Assembly (NCBI RefSeq): GCF_003319115.1
Contig: NZ_QOHF01000001.1
Coordinates: forward strand, 124,001-188,000
Length of the DNA: 64,000 nt
Direction of reading: 5' to 3'
Source of the DNA: Geodermatophilus sp. TF02-6
Lineage (GTDB): Bacteria; Actinomycetota; Actinomycetes; Mycobacteriales; Geodermatophilaceae
Below are positions 52,357 to 59,996 of the stretch, one piece after another. Position 1 is the first letter of the stretch. Each line of letters begins with the position of its first letter. Position numbers and translations under genes: made by a program. The notes under the pieces are model-generated. The model was not told the DNA's origin. It worked only from the letters and a program-made list of their open reading frames with translations, and searched no databases.

Positions 52357-52781
52357 CGGCGGCTGCGGTGGAGGTCGGCACCGAGCTGCCGGTCTACGAC
52401 GTCCCCTCGGTGAGCGCCGAGAAGATGAAGACGATGGCGGCGCTGCTGTCCGACCCCACCCCGATCCACTGGGACGTGGAGACGCTGCAGGCCCTCGGGA
52501 TGGGTGACCGCCCGGTCAACCAGGGGCCGCTGAACATGAGCTACGTCATGAACGCGGTGACCGGGTGGGCCGGTGGCCCCGACCGGCTGCGCCGGCTGCG
52601 GGTGCGCTTCCTCGGCACGGTGCTCGCCGGGCAGCACCTGCGGGTCCGGGCCACGGTGACCGGCGTGCGCGAGGAGGTCGGCGCCCGGCTGGCCGACTGC
52701 GACGTCGTCCTGGAGGTCCTCCGCGACGACACAGCCGGCGAGGCGGTCCTCTCGGGGACGGCGACGGTGGTGCTGCCGTGA
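52353..52781 (+). CDS. MaoC-like enoyl-CoA hydratase, catalytic half
   Basis: A 142-residue hotdog protein with the hydratase motif LLSDPTPIHWDVETL (Asp and His of the R-hydratase signature), then RPVNQGPLNMSYVMNAVTGW. It would hydrate an enoyl-CoA together with the protein at 51868. ATG at 52353 overlaps the stop of the partner by ATGA. The arrangement resembles the two-chain MaoC hydratases that degrade sterol side chains, with the catalytic half second. Confidence 0.87.
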   Translation: MTAAAVEVGTELPVYDVPSVSAEKMKTMAALLSDPTPIHWDVETLQALGMGDRPVNQGPLNMSYVMNAVTGWAGGPDRLRRLRVRFLGTVLAGQHLRVRATVTGVREEVGARLADCDVVLEVLRDDTAGEAVLSGTATVVLP

Positions 52782-52858
52782 GCCGACAGGGCCGTGAGCA
52801 TCGCAGCGAGGAACGAGCGAGGAGCGGAGCGGCCCGCGGAGGCGAACCAGGAGGCATC

Positions 52859-53284
52859 GTGAGCTACGAGCCGCTGCGGTTCCGGCTGGCCTACGGCGAC
52901 TGCGACGTCGTCGGCATCGTCTACTTCGCCGTCTACTACCCGTGGATGGAGCGCGCCCAGACGCTGTGGCTGTACTCCCACGGGCTGCGCAGCGGTGAGC
53001 TGGCCGAGCAGCTCGGCGTCCTCACCGTCGGGGTGCACTCCGACTGCACCTACCGGCAGATGGTGCGGGTGTTCGACGAGCTGACCATCCGGATCGTGCT
53101 CGACCGGGTCGGGACGACGTCCTACACCCTCGGGTTCGACTTCCTCCGCGACGGCGAGGTCGTCACCCACGGGTCGATGACCTTCGTCTGCCGGACGCCG
53201 GAGGGCGGCGGCAAGGCGGCGATCCCCGAGCGGCTGCTGGAGGTGCTCCGGACCCTCCCGACCCCGGCCGAGGTGCCGACGTGA
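52859..53284 (+). CDS. Acyl-CoA thioesterase (4HBT, hotdog fold)
   Basis: A 141-residue thioesterase of the 4-hydroxybenzoyl-CoA thioesterase type. It has the catalytic region RLAYGDCDVVGIVYFAVYYP (Asp as nucleophile or base) and TVGVHSDCTYRQMVRVFDEL. It would hydrolyse an acyl-CoA. GTG at 52859 follows GGAGG. The 77-base gap before it carries GAGCGAGGAGCGGAGCG, a low-complexity sequence common in high-GC actinobacteria. Its stop overlaps a possible GTG at 53281, but the next gene probably starts at 53338. Confidence 0.88.
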   Translation: MSYEPLRFRLAYGDCDVVGIVYFAVYYPWMERAQTLWLYSHGLRSGELAEQLGVLTVGVHSDCTYRQMVRVFDELTIRIVLDRVGTTSYTLGFDFLRDGEVVTHGSMTFVCRTPEGGGKAAIPERLLEVLRTLPTPAEVPT

Positions 53285-53337
53285 ACGAGCTGGCGGGGCG
53301 CCCGTGCCCCGCAGGACCCGCAGGAGAGGAGAACCCC

Positions 53338-53646
53338 GTGTACCGACTCGTCGCCAACTACCACCACCCCGAGGACCCGCAGGCCTTCCTCGACCACTAC
53401 CGCAGCACGCACGCCCCGATCGGCAAGCGCATGGACAACGTCTCCTCCTACACCTGGGGCGTGTGCGAGAACCCCGACGGCTCGCGGCCCGAGTACTTCC
53501 TCACGGCCGTCCTCGACTGGCCGTCCAAGGAGGCCGCGCTGGCCGACCTCGGCTCCCCGGTGGGCGCCGAGGGCACCGCGGACATGGCGAACTTCGCCCA
53601 GGCCGGGGTGTCGCTCGTCTTCTACGAGACCGAGACCGTCATCTAA
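53338..53646 (+). CDS. EthD-family small protein
   Basis: A 102-residue ferredoxin-like (dimeric alpha-beta barrel) protein of the EthD type. It has LVANYHHPEDPQAFLDHYRS, then THAPIGKRMDNV and FLTAVLDWPSKEAALADLGS. The pattern HY(x)n-H-P matches EthD proteins that accompany P450 or ring-modifying enzymes. GTG at 53338 is preferred to GTG at 53281 because CAGGAGAGG precedes it. It would be a small accessory or isomerase, with function not shown by sequence. Confidence 0.85.
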   Translation: MYRLVANYHHPEDPQAFLDHYRSTHAPIGKRMDNVSSYTWGVCENPDGSRPEYFLTAVLDWPSKEAALADLGSPVGAEGTADMANFAQAGVSLVFYETETVI

Positions 53647-53720
53647 GCGTCCCGGCGCGTCCGCGGACCCGCCCCGAGCAGGTCCGCGGACGCGCTCAGT
53701 CCATCGGCGGGGAGGAACCC

Positions 53721-54689
53721 GTGGACTTCGTCGCGCGGATGGACCCCCGGCTCGCGCAGGTCCTGCCGTCCATCCCCCTGCTCGACCTGCGCGACATCCC
53801 CACCGCCCGCGCCGAGCGCCGGGAGCTCGCCGAGCGGGCCCGCGCCGCCTGGTCCGCTCCGGAGGCGGTGACCCGCACCGACCACCTGGCGCCCGGCGAG
53901 GGAGGGGCACCGCCGGTCCGGGTCCGGGTCTACGCGCCGCGGGACGTCGCCGGGCCGGTCCCGTGCCTCTACTGGGCGCACGGCGGCGGCCACGTCCTCG
54001 GCGACGTCGACCAGGACGACCCGCTGCTCAGCGCGGTGGTGGAGGACACCGGTGCGGTCTGCGCCTCCGTCGACTGGCGGCGAGCCCCCGAGCACCCCTT
54101 CCCCGCTCCGCTCGACGACTGCTACGCCGGCCTGCGCTGGGTCACCGAGCACGCCGGTGGGCTCGGCGTCGACCCGACGCGGATCGTCGTCGGCGGCGCC
54201 AGCTCCGGCGGCGGGCTCGCGGCCGGTCTGGCCCTGCTGGCCCGCGACCGCGGCGAGCTGCACCTCGACCAGCAGCTCCTGGTCTACCCCATGCTGGACG
54301 ACCGGGAGGTCACCGCCTCCAGCCGCGCGATCACCCACCCGCACGTGTGGAACCGCGACTCCAACCGGATCGCGTGGCGGGCGTACCTGGGCGGCGCGCA
54401 GGGCGCGGACGTCTCGCCCTACGCCGCGCCGGCGCGCGCGAGCGACCTCACCGGCCTGCCCCCGGCGTGGATCGCGACCGCCGAGCTCGACCTGTTCGTC
54501 GACGAGGACATCGACTACGCGCAGCGCCTCATCGCCGCCGGCGTCCCCACCGAGCTGCACGTCTACCGCGGCGCCGTGCACGGCTTCGACTTGTTCGCCC
54601 CGGACGCCGAGGTGTCCCGCCGCTACCTCGCCGACCGCACCGCGGCGCTGCGCCGCGCCCTGCGGCCCGACGCGCGGGCCGCCGGCTGA
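53721..54689 (+). CDS. Alpha/beta hydrolase, HSL-type esterase
   Basis: A 322-residue esterase of the hormone-sensitive lipase family. The oxyanion HGGG is in YWAHGGGHVLGDVDQDD, the nucleophile in VVGGASSGGGLAAGLALLA, the acid in ATAELDLFVDEDI and the His in YRGAVHGFDLFAPDAE. Ester or lactone cleavage in the cytoplasm is expected. GTG at 53721 follows GGGGAGGA. It is the last gene of the rightward operon and is convergent with an SDR gene only 5 bases away. Confidence 0.92.
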   Translation: MDFVARMDPRLAQVLPSIPLLDLRDIPTARAERRELAERARAAWSAPEAVTRTDHLAPGEGGAPPVRVRVYAPRDVAGPVPCLYWAHGGGHVLGDVDQDDPLLSAVVEDTGAVCASVDWRRAPEHPFPAPLDDCYAGLRWVTEHAGGLGVDPTRIVVGGASSGGGLAAGLALLARDRGELHLDQQLLVYPMLDDREVTASSRAITHPHVWNRDSNRIAWRAYLGGAQGADVSPYAAPARASDLTGLPPAWIATAELDLFVDEDIDYAQRLIAAGVPTELHVYRGAVHGFDLFAPDAEVSRRYLADRTAALRRALRPDARAAG

Positions 54690-54694
54690 CGGGC

Positions 54695-55552
54695 TCAGGG
54701 CTGCAGGGGGGCCGGGTTGAAGCCGGGCAGCTCGAGGTGGCCGGCGTCGACCACGATCGCCTGCCCGGTCACCGCCCACGCCCCGTCGGAGGCCAGCCAG
54801 GCGGCGGCGTCGGCGATGACCTCCGGCGGCAGCGCGCCGACGCCACCGAGGATGCCGTAGTGCAGGGCGGCGCGCTCGAAGTCGGCGCGGTCCCCGCCGG
54901 GGTGACCGGCCATCCGGTCGTAGAGCCCCGGCCAGTTGGTCATCGGCGTGTCGATCAGCCCGGGGCAGACGGCGTTGACCCGGACACGGTGCGGACCCAG
55001 CTCCAGCGCCGCGCTCCGCATGAGGCCGAGGACGCCGTGCTTGCTGGCCGCGTAGTGCGCCGCGCCGGGGTTGCCGCGGAACCCGTTCACCGACGAGGTC
55101 AGCACGATCGAGCCGGTCCGCCGCTCGATCATGTGCGGCACGACCGCCTTCATGGTCCGCCAGGCGCCCTTGAGGTTGACGTCCACGACGTCGTCCCAGG
55201 TCTGCTCGTCCATCTCCCAGAGCGGTGCCTGGGAGAAGACCCCCGCGTTGGCGACCAGGGCGTCGATGTGCCCGAACGTCGCCAGACCCTCCTCGACGAC
55301 GGCGGCCAGCTGCTCCGACGACCGGACGTCGGCGGTGCGGGCGACGATCCGGCGGTCGAGGGCCTCGACCTCGGCCACGGTCTGCTGCAGGTCCTGCTCG
55401 CGCGCGGTGTCGTAGGGCACGGTGTCGATCTGCCGGTCGAGGTCGACCGCGACGATCTCCGCGCCCTCCCGGGCCAGCGTGACCGCGTGCGCCCGCCCCT
55501 GGCCGCGGGCGGCCCCGGTCACCAGCGCGACCTTGCCCTCGAGCCGGCTCAC
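54695..55552 (-). CDS. Mycofactocin-type SDR dehydrogenase
   Basis: A 285-residue SDR with VALVTGAARGQGRAHAVTLA and the mycofactocin subfamily features. Ser is in IVLTSSVNGFRG, YxxxK in HYAASKHGVLG, and the tail is VTGQAIVVDAGHLELPGFNP. GTG at 55552 follows GAGGTGAGGA and overlaps the NTF2-like gene stop (GTGA). It is the last gene of a leftward operon started by the KstD-like genes. It would oxidise a secondary alcohol of the pathway. Confidence 0.92.
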   Translation of the reverse strand: MSRLEGKVALVTGAARGQGRAHAVTLAREGAEIVAVDLDRQIDTVPYDTAREQDLQQTVAEVEALDRRIVARTADVRSSEQLAAVVEEGLATFGHIDALVANAGVFSQAPLWEMDEQTWDDVVDVNLKGAWRTMKAVVPHMIERRTGSIVLTSSVNGFRGNPGAAHYAASKHGVLGLMRSAALELGPHRVRVNAVCPGLIDTPMTNWPGLYDRMAGHPGGDRADFERAALHYGILGGVGALPPEVIADAAAWLASDGAWAVTGQAIVVDAGHLELPGFNPAPLQP

Positions 55553-55962
55553 GGCGTCCTCACCTCGCCGCCGAGGGCGACCACCAGCTCGATCGGGTCG
55601 AAGAACTCCGCCAGCCGCACGATGCGGCCGTCCCGGACCGAGAAGCGGGAGATGTAGGTGTTGCGGTACGGCCGGTCGGTGGGGATGACCCGGGTGTCGC
55701 TGGTGTACTCGGCGACGAACTCCCCCGGGCGCCCCTCCAGGGCGTCGATCCGGTAGCCGGCGAAGCGCATCGGCTCCATCAGGCCCTCGGGGTAGACCCC
55801 CATCGCCTCGGCCCGGCCGCGGCACACCTTGGGGTAGCCCGGCGGGGCGTAGGGCAGCACGAGCTCGACGTCGTCGGCGAAGGTGGCCTCGATCGCCGGC
55901 AGGTCCAGCCGGCCCACGGCGTCGAGGTAGACCTCGACGACGGCCCGGTCGTGTGGGTCCAT
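55549..55962 (-). CDS. NTF2-fold (PhzA/SnoaL-like) protein
   Basis: A 137-residue NTF2-fold protein (VVEVYLDAVGRLDLPAIEAT, FADDVELVLPYAPPGYP, RFSVRDGRIVRLAEFFDPIE). Members include ketosteroid isomerases, PhzA/B and other small acid-base catalysts, and a conserved Asp/Glu lines the pocket. With the adjacent KstD-like genes a double-bond isomerase role is tempting but unproved. ATG at 55962 lies 15 bases after the crotonase stop. Its own stop overlaps the SDR start. Confidence 0.88.
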   Translation of the reverse strand: MDPHDRAVVEVYLDAVGRLDLPAIEATFADDVELVLPYAPPGYPKVCRGRAEAMGVYPEGLMEPMRFAGYRIDALEGRPGEFVAEYTSDTRVIPTDRPYRNTYISRFSVRDGRIVRLAEFFDPIELVVALGGEVRTP

Positions 55963-55976
55963 GGTCCCTCCTGTCC

Positions 55977-56729
55977 TCAGCGGCCGCGGGCGGCCCGGAA
56001 CGCGGTGACGGCGGCGCGGTGCTCCGGCGTCCCGAAGAGCAGGGCGACGGCCTCGACCGACTCGCTGAACCCGCCGACGGCGTCGCGGTTGACGAAGGCC
56101 TTGCCGACCTGCACGGCCAGCGGCGGGTGCGCGGCGATCTCGGTCGCCAGCTGCACGGCCGCGGGCAGCAGCTCGGCGTCGGGGTGCACCTCCTGCACCA
56201 ACCCGGCGCGTTCGGCCCGGTGCGCGTCGATCTCCCGGCCGGTGAGCGCGAGGTAGCGGGTCCAGTGCCGGCCGATCACCTCCGGCCCGCGGACGATCCC
56301 GTACCCGGGGGTCAGGCCCACCGTCGGCTCCTTGAAGGCGAACCGCGCCGACTCGGCGGCCAGCACCACGTCGCAGGCCAGGGCCAGCTCGGTGCCGCCG
56401 CCGTAGGCCAGCCCGTTCACCGCGGCGACGACCGGGACGGCGCAGCGCTCCACCGAGCAGAACGCGTCGTAGACCAGCCGCAGGTGCGGGCGCACCCGGA
56501 CCACGTCCCCGGCGAGGTCGGCGAACACGTCGATGTCCCCGCCCGCGGAGAAGGCCCGACCGCTGCCGGTCAGGACGACGGCCCGTACGCCGTCGTCCAC
56601 GCCCAGGCCGGCCATCAGGTCGCGCAGCTCGCGGAACCAGACCTGGTCCATCGCGTTGAGCTTCGCCGGCCGGTCCATGGTCAGGACGACGACGCCGGGG
56701 GCGGGCTCGGTGCGGGCGAAGCGCTGCAT
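55977..56729 (-). CDS. Enoyl-CoA hydratase/isomerase-family protein with altered catalytic site
   Basis: A 250-residue crotonase. The oxyanion hole reads FSAGGDIDVFAD and LAYGGGTELALACDVVLAA. In classical hydratases the first catalytic Glu is in F-x-Q-P-E. Here the place reads FAFKEPTVGLTPGYG, so that Glu is Thr by my alignment. The second Glu region is also unlike the standard GGTQRL. It may be an isomerase, a hydrolase or a different crotonase. ATG at 56729 shares a base with the ligase stop (TGATG). It belongs to the leftward operon. Confidence 0.88.
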   Translation of the reverse strand: MQRFARTEPAPGVVVLTMDRPAKLNAMDQVWFRELRDLMAGLGVDDGVRAVVLTGSGRAFSAGGDIDVFADLAGDVVRVRPHLRLVYDAFCSVERCAVPVVAAVNGLAYGGGTELALACDVVLAAESARFAFKEPTVGLTPGYGIVRGPEVIGRHWTRYLALTGREIDAHRAERAGLVQEVHPDAELLPAAVQLATEIAAHPPLAVQVGKAFVNRDAVGGFSESVEAVALLFGTPEHRAAVTAFRAARGR

Positions 56730-58282
56730 CAGCCGGCCTCCCGGTCCCAGGTGTCCGGGGGCAGGCCCTCGGCCCGCAGCTTGTACTTCTCCACCCGCTG
56801 GCTGGGGGTGAGCGGCAGCGCGTCGAGCACCCGGACGTAGCGGGGCACGGCGAAGGAGGTCAGCGTGCCGCGGCAGTACGCCACCAGCGCCGCCGGGTCG
56901 ACGGTGGCGCCGGCGGCCGGGACGACCGCGATCGCCACCTCCTCCTCCGACAGCTCCGAGGGCACCCCGTAGGCGGCGACCTGCCCGACCGAGGGGTGCT
57001 CGGCGATCACCCGCTCGACCTCCCACGAGGAGACGTTCTCCCCGCGTCGGCGGATGGTGTCCTTCACCCGGTCGAGGAAGAAGAGGTAGCCGTCGGCGTC
57101 GAGGAGGCCGCGGTCGCCGGTGTGGAACCACAGGTTGCGCCAGCTGGCCGCGGTGGCCGCGGGGTCGCCGGCGTAGCCGTCGAACATCCAGCCGGCGGCC
57201 TTGGGGCGGACGACGATCTCCCCCGGCGTCCCGGGCGGCACCGGGTCGTCGCGCTCGTCGACCACGGCCACGGTGTAGTTGGCCGACTCGTTGCCCGCCG
57301 AGCCGATCCGGCGGGCGTGCGGCGGCATGTCGGTGACGATGGAGACCTCGGTGCTGCCGTAGATCTCGGTCAGCTGCACGCCGAAGCGGCGCTCGAACGA
57401 GGCGAACACCTCCGGCGGGCAGGGGGCGCCGAAGGCCTGCCGCACCGGGTTGTCCGCGTCGTCGGGCCGCGGCAGCTGCTTGTGCAGGATGCTCATCATC
57501 GCGCCCTGGTAGTTGAACGCGGTGACGCCGTGCGCCCGGCAGGTGTCCCAGAACCGGCTGGCGGAGAAGCCGCGGTCGAGCACCAGGTCCGCGCCGGCCT
57601 CGGCGGCGGCCATCACGCTGCAGTAGCGGGCGTTGGAGTGGAACAGCGGGAAGACGCTGTAGAGGCGGTCGTCGGCGGTGTAGCCCATCAGCGCGACGGT
57701 GTGCCGGGCGAGGTTGACGTTGGCCCGGTGGGAGAGCACCGCCCCCTTGGGCGGGCCGGTGGTGCCGGAGGTGTAGAGGACGACGGCGGCCGCGGTCGGG
57801 TCCACCTGGGGCAGCGGGCCCGGCGCGGCGGCGAGGACGTCGGCCAGGTCGAGCCGGGCCGGGCCGCCGGGCCCGGACGTCTCTCCCACCCCGGAGACGA
57901 CGACGGCGCGGACCGTCTCGGGGGCGCAGGCCCGCACCGCCGGCTCGAACTCGGCGTCGCAGACGACCACCGCCGCGCCGGAGTGCTCGAGCAGGTAGCG
58001 CAGCAGCGTGCGCCCGCTGGCCGGGTTGAGCGGCACCTCGACCAGGCCGGCGCGGGCCAGGCCGAACCACACGGCGAGGGTGGCGACGCTGCTGCGCATG
58101 AGCACGCACACCGGGTCGCCGGGACGCAGACCGAGGGCGCGGAAGCCGGCGGCCGCGGCGTCGGCCCGGGCGTCCAGCTCCCGCCACGCGACCCGTTCCC
58201 CGGCCACCAGCGCGCCCGCGTCGGGGCGGGCGCGCTCGGCCGCCGCGGCCAGCCAGTTCCCGAGCGGGAACACCGCGGTCAC
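56729..58282 (-). CDS. AMP-dependent acyl-CoA ligase
   Basis: A 517-residue ligase. P-loop motif: VVLYTSGTTGPPKGAVLSHR. LTEIYGSTEVSIVTDMPPHA follows. The hinge is LFFLDRVKDTIRRRGENVSS and the terminal Lys is in LTPSQRVEKYKLRAEG. It resembles the ligase at 40024, sharing the RRRGENxSS and FSASRFWDxxRAxGVTAFNY regions, so the two are paralogues. GTG at 58282 is used. A tandem 17-base duplication lies across this junction and places the KstD-like stop and this start next to each other. It activates a carboxylic acid for beta-oxidation-like steps. Confidence 0.92.
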   Translation of the reverse strand: MTAVFPLGNWLAAAAERARPDAGALVAGERVAWRELDARADAAAAGFRALGLRPGDPVCVLMRSSVATLAVWFGLARAGLVEVPLNPASGRTLLRYLLEHSGAAVVVCDAEFEPAVRACAPETVRAVVVSGVGETSGPGGPARLDLADVLAAAPGPLPQVDPTAAAVVLYTSGTTGPPKGAVLSHRANVNLARHTVALMGYTADDRLYSVFPLFHSNARYCSVMAAAEAGADLVLDRGFSASRFWDTCRAHGVTAFNYQGAMMSILHKQLPRPDDADNPVRQAFGAPCPPEVFASFERRFGVQLTEIYGSTEVSIVTDMPPHARRIGSAGNESANYTVAVVDERDDPVPPGTPGEIVVRPKAAGWMFDGYAGDPAATAASWRNLWFHTGDRGLLDADGYLFFLDRVKDTIRRRGENVSSWEVERVIAEHPSVGQVAAYGVPSELSEEEVAIAVVPAAGATVDPAALVAYCRGTLTSFAVPRYVRVLDALPLTPSQRVEKYKLRAEGLPPDTWDREAG

Positions 58283-58304
58283 GGGCGCACCGCGGTCACG
58301 GGCG
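58271..58304. repeat. 17-base tandem duplication at the ligase/flavoprotein junction
   Basis: CACCGCGGTCACGGGCG is present twice in tandem (58271-58287, 58288-58304). One copy carries the ligase start, the other the last codons of the flavoprotein. The duplication likely lengthened the junction. Confidence 0.85.
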
Positions 58305-59981
58305 CACCGCGTCGGCGAGCGGTCGGGCCGTCTCCGGGCCGGCGGCCCGTGCCGCCGCGCGCCCGGCCCGGTAGCCGAACACCAGCGCCGGCCCGAGCGT
58401 GCCGCCGGCACCCCCGTAGACCATGCCCGTGGCGCCGGCCATGGCGTTGCCCGCCGCGTACAGGCCGGGGACCACCCGCCCGTCGACGTCGAGGACGGCA
58501 CCGTCGACGGTGGTCCGAGGTCCGCCCTTGGTGCCCAGGGTGCTGGCGAACACCTGCACGGCGTGGTAGGGAGCGCGCTCGAGCGGGCCGACCGTGCTGG
58601 CCGGCCCGGGGTAGGCCGACCGGTCGCCGAGGAAGCCGTCGTAGGCGCTGGTGCCGCGGCCGAAGTCGGGGTCCTCGGCCCGGGCCGCCGACGCGTTCCA
58701 CCGCGCGACGGTGGCGACGAGCGTCTCGGGCGGGACGCCGATCCGCCTGGCCAGCTCCTCGACGGAGTCGGCGCGCAGCACCCACTCCGGCGGCGGCTCG
58801 CCCGGCCCGCGGCCGAAGCCGCCGTACCGCTCGGCGCAGGCGGCGTCCCAGACCAGCCAGCAGGGGTGGTTGAGGTAGTCGAGGTCGGCCGGGTCGAGGG
58901 CGTGCAGGGCGCCACCGAGCGCGTTGTAGTTCGCCGCCTCGTTGGTGAACCGCCGTCCGCGCCGGTCGACCAGGATCGCCCCGGGCAGGGTCCGCTCCCG
59001 GTTGACCAGGTACACGGCCTGCTCCCCCTGCAGCGTCTGTCCGGGCAGGAGGCAGACCGGCGCCCACCAGGCCTCCCGCATGGTGCCCAGCGCCGCGCCG
59101 ACGCGCATGGCCATGCGCAGCCCGTCCCCGGTGTTGGTCGGCACGCTGGCCGGGTGGGCGATCGGGCCGCGGAGGAAGTCCCGCACCAGGTCGGCGTCCC
59201 ACTCGAAGCCGCCGGTGGCCAGGACCACCCCGGAGCGGGCGCGGACGACGCTGCTGCGCCCGTCCCACTCCACCCGCACCCCGGCGACCCGGCCGCCCTC
59301 GACGACCAGCTCGACGCCCCGGGCTCCGAGGACCGGCTCGACGCCGTGGTCGAGACACCCGCGCAGCAGAGCCGCCACCATCCCGCGCCCGCCGCCCTCC
59401 AGCCCGGCGGCCTCCCGCTCGGCGAGGACGGCGGGGTCGAGCACGCCCGTGCCCCCACCCATCGGCGACTCGCTGACCGCCGTCCGGCGGACCGCGCCCA
59501 CCATGCGGTCGCCCCACGCGCCGAGCCGGGGGACGGCGAACAGCGCCGGCTCCACCGACCGGCCGCCCCGCGGCTTCCCGCCGGGGTGCTCGGGGTGGTA
59601 GTCGGGGTAGCTGGCGATCAGCTGCAGGCGCAGCGGGGTGCGCTGCTCGAGCCAGGAGAGCAGCTCCCCCACCGTGTCGACGAAGGCCTCGGCCAGCTCG
59701 GCGCGGATCAGCCCGCGGGACAGCGAGTCGAGGTAGGTCAGCCCCTCCTCCCGCGAGTCGGGGATGCCGGCCCGGGCGGCCAGCGGGTTGGCCGGCAGCC
59801 AGGCCACCCCGCTGGACAGACAGGTGGTCCCGCCGACCTGGTTCCCCTTCTCGAACACGGCGACGGAGGCGCCGGCGTCCGCCGCGGCCAGCGCCGCGGT
59901 CAGGCCGGCGGCTCCGGTGCCGAGCACCACGACGTCGAGGGGCTCCTCACCGGTGGACACGGCAGGCTGCTGGTGTGGCAT
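58296..59981 (-). CDS. FAD-dependent 3-ketosteroid dehydrogenase-like flavoprotein
   Basis: A 561-residue flavoprotein of the KstD/fumarate reductase family. FAD motif: VVVLGTGAAGLTAALAAADAG. Characteristic of KstD are GGTTCLSSGVAWLPAN, the region ATGGFEWDADLVRDFLRGP, and the C-terminal segment VPGLYAAGNAMAGATGMVYG then GAGGTLGPALVFGY, matching the GN-x-sA-x-MG-x-xY-x-GPGaTlGPa pattern. Hence a delta-1-dehydrogenation of a 3-keto ring is plausible. ATG at 59981 follows CAGGAG. It is the second gene of the leftward operon, 15 bases after its paralogue. Confidence 0.88.
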   Translation of the reverse strand: MPHQQPAVSTGEEPLDVVVLGTGAAGLTAALAAADAGASVAVFEKGNQVGGTTCLSSGVAWLPANPLAARAGIPDSREEGLTYLDSLSRGLIRAELAEAFVDTVGELLSWLEQRTPLRLQLIASYPDYHPEHPGGKPRGGRSVEPALFAVPRLGAWGDRMVGAVRRTAVSESPMGGGTGVLDPAVLAEREAAGLEGGGRGMVAALLRGCLDHGVEPVLGARGVELVVEGGRVAGVRVEWDGRSSVVRARSGVVLATGGFEWDADLVRDFLRGPIAHPASVPTNTGDGLRMAMRVGAALGTMREAWWAPVCLLPGQTLQGEQAVYLVNRERTLPGAILVDRRGRRFTNEAANYNALGGALHALDPADLDYLNHPCWLVWDAACAERYGGFGRGPGEPPPEWVLRADSVEELARRIGVPPETLVATVARWNASAARAEDPDFGRGTSAYDGFLGDRSAYPGPASTVGPLERAPYHAVQVFASTLGTKGGPRTTVDGAVLDVDGRVVPGLYAAGNAMAGATGMVYGGAGGTLGPALVFGYRAGRAAARAAGPETARPLADAVRP

Positions 59982-59996
59982 GAGGACTCCTGGGGG

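Noticed and set aside
52795-52850. GAGCGAGGAGCGGAGCG sequence as a specific regulatory repeat
   Set aside because: Such low-complexity GAGCG strings are scattered through many high-GC actinobacterial genomes and I see no second copy in the window to define an element.
53281-53337. GTG at 53281 as the start of the EthD-type protein
   Set aside because: It overlaps the thioesterase stop by GTGA, but CAGGAGAGG lies just before the GTG at 53338, and the extra 19 residues look unlike the family.
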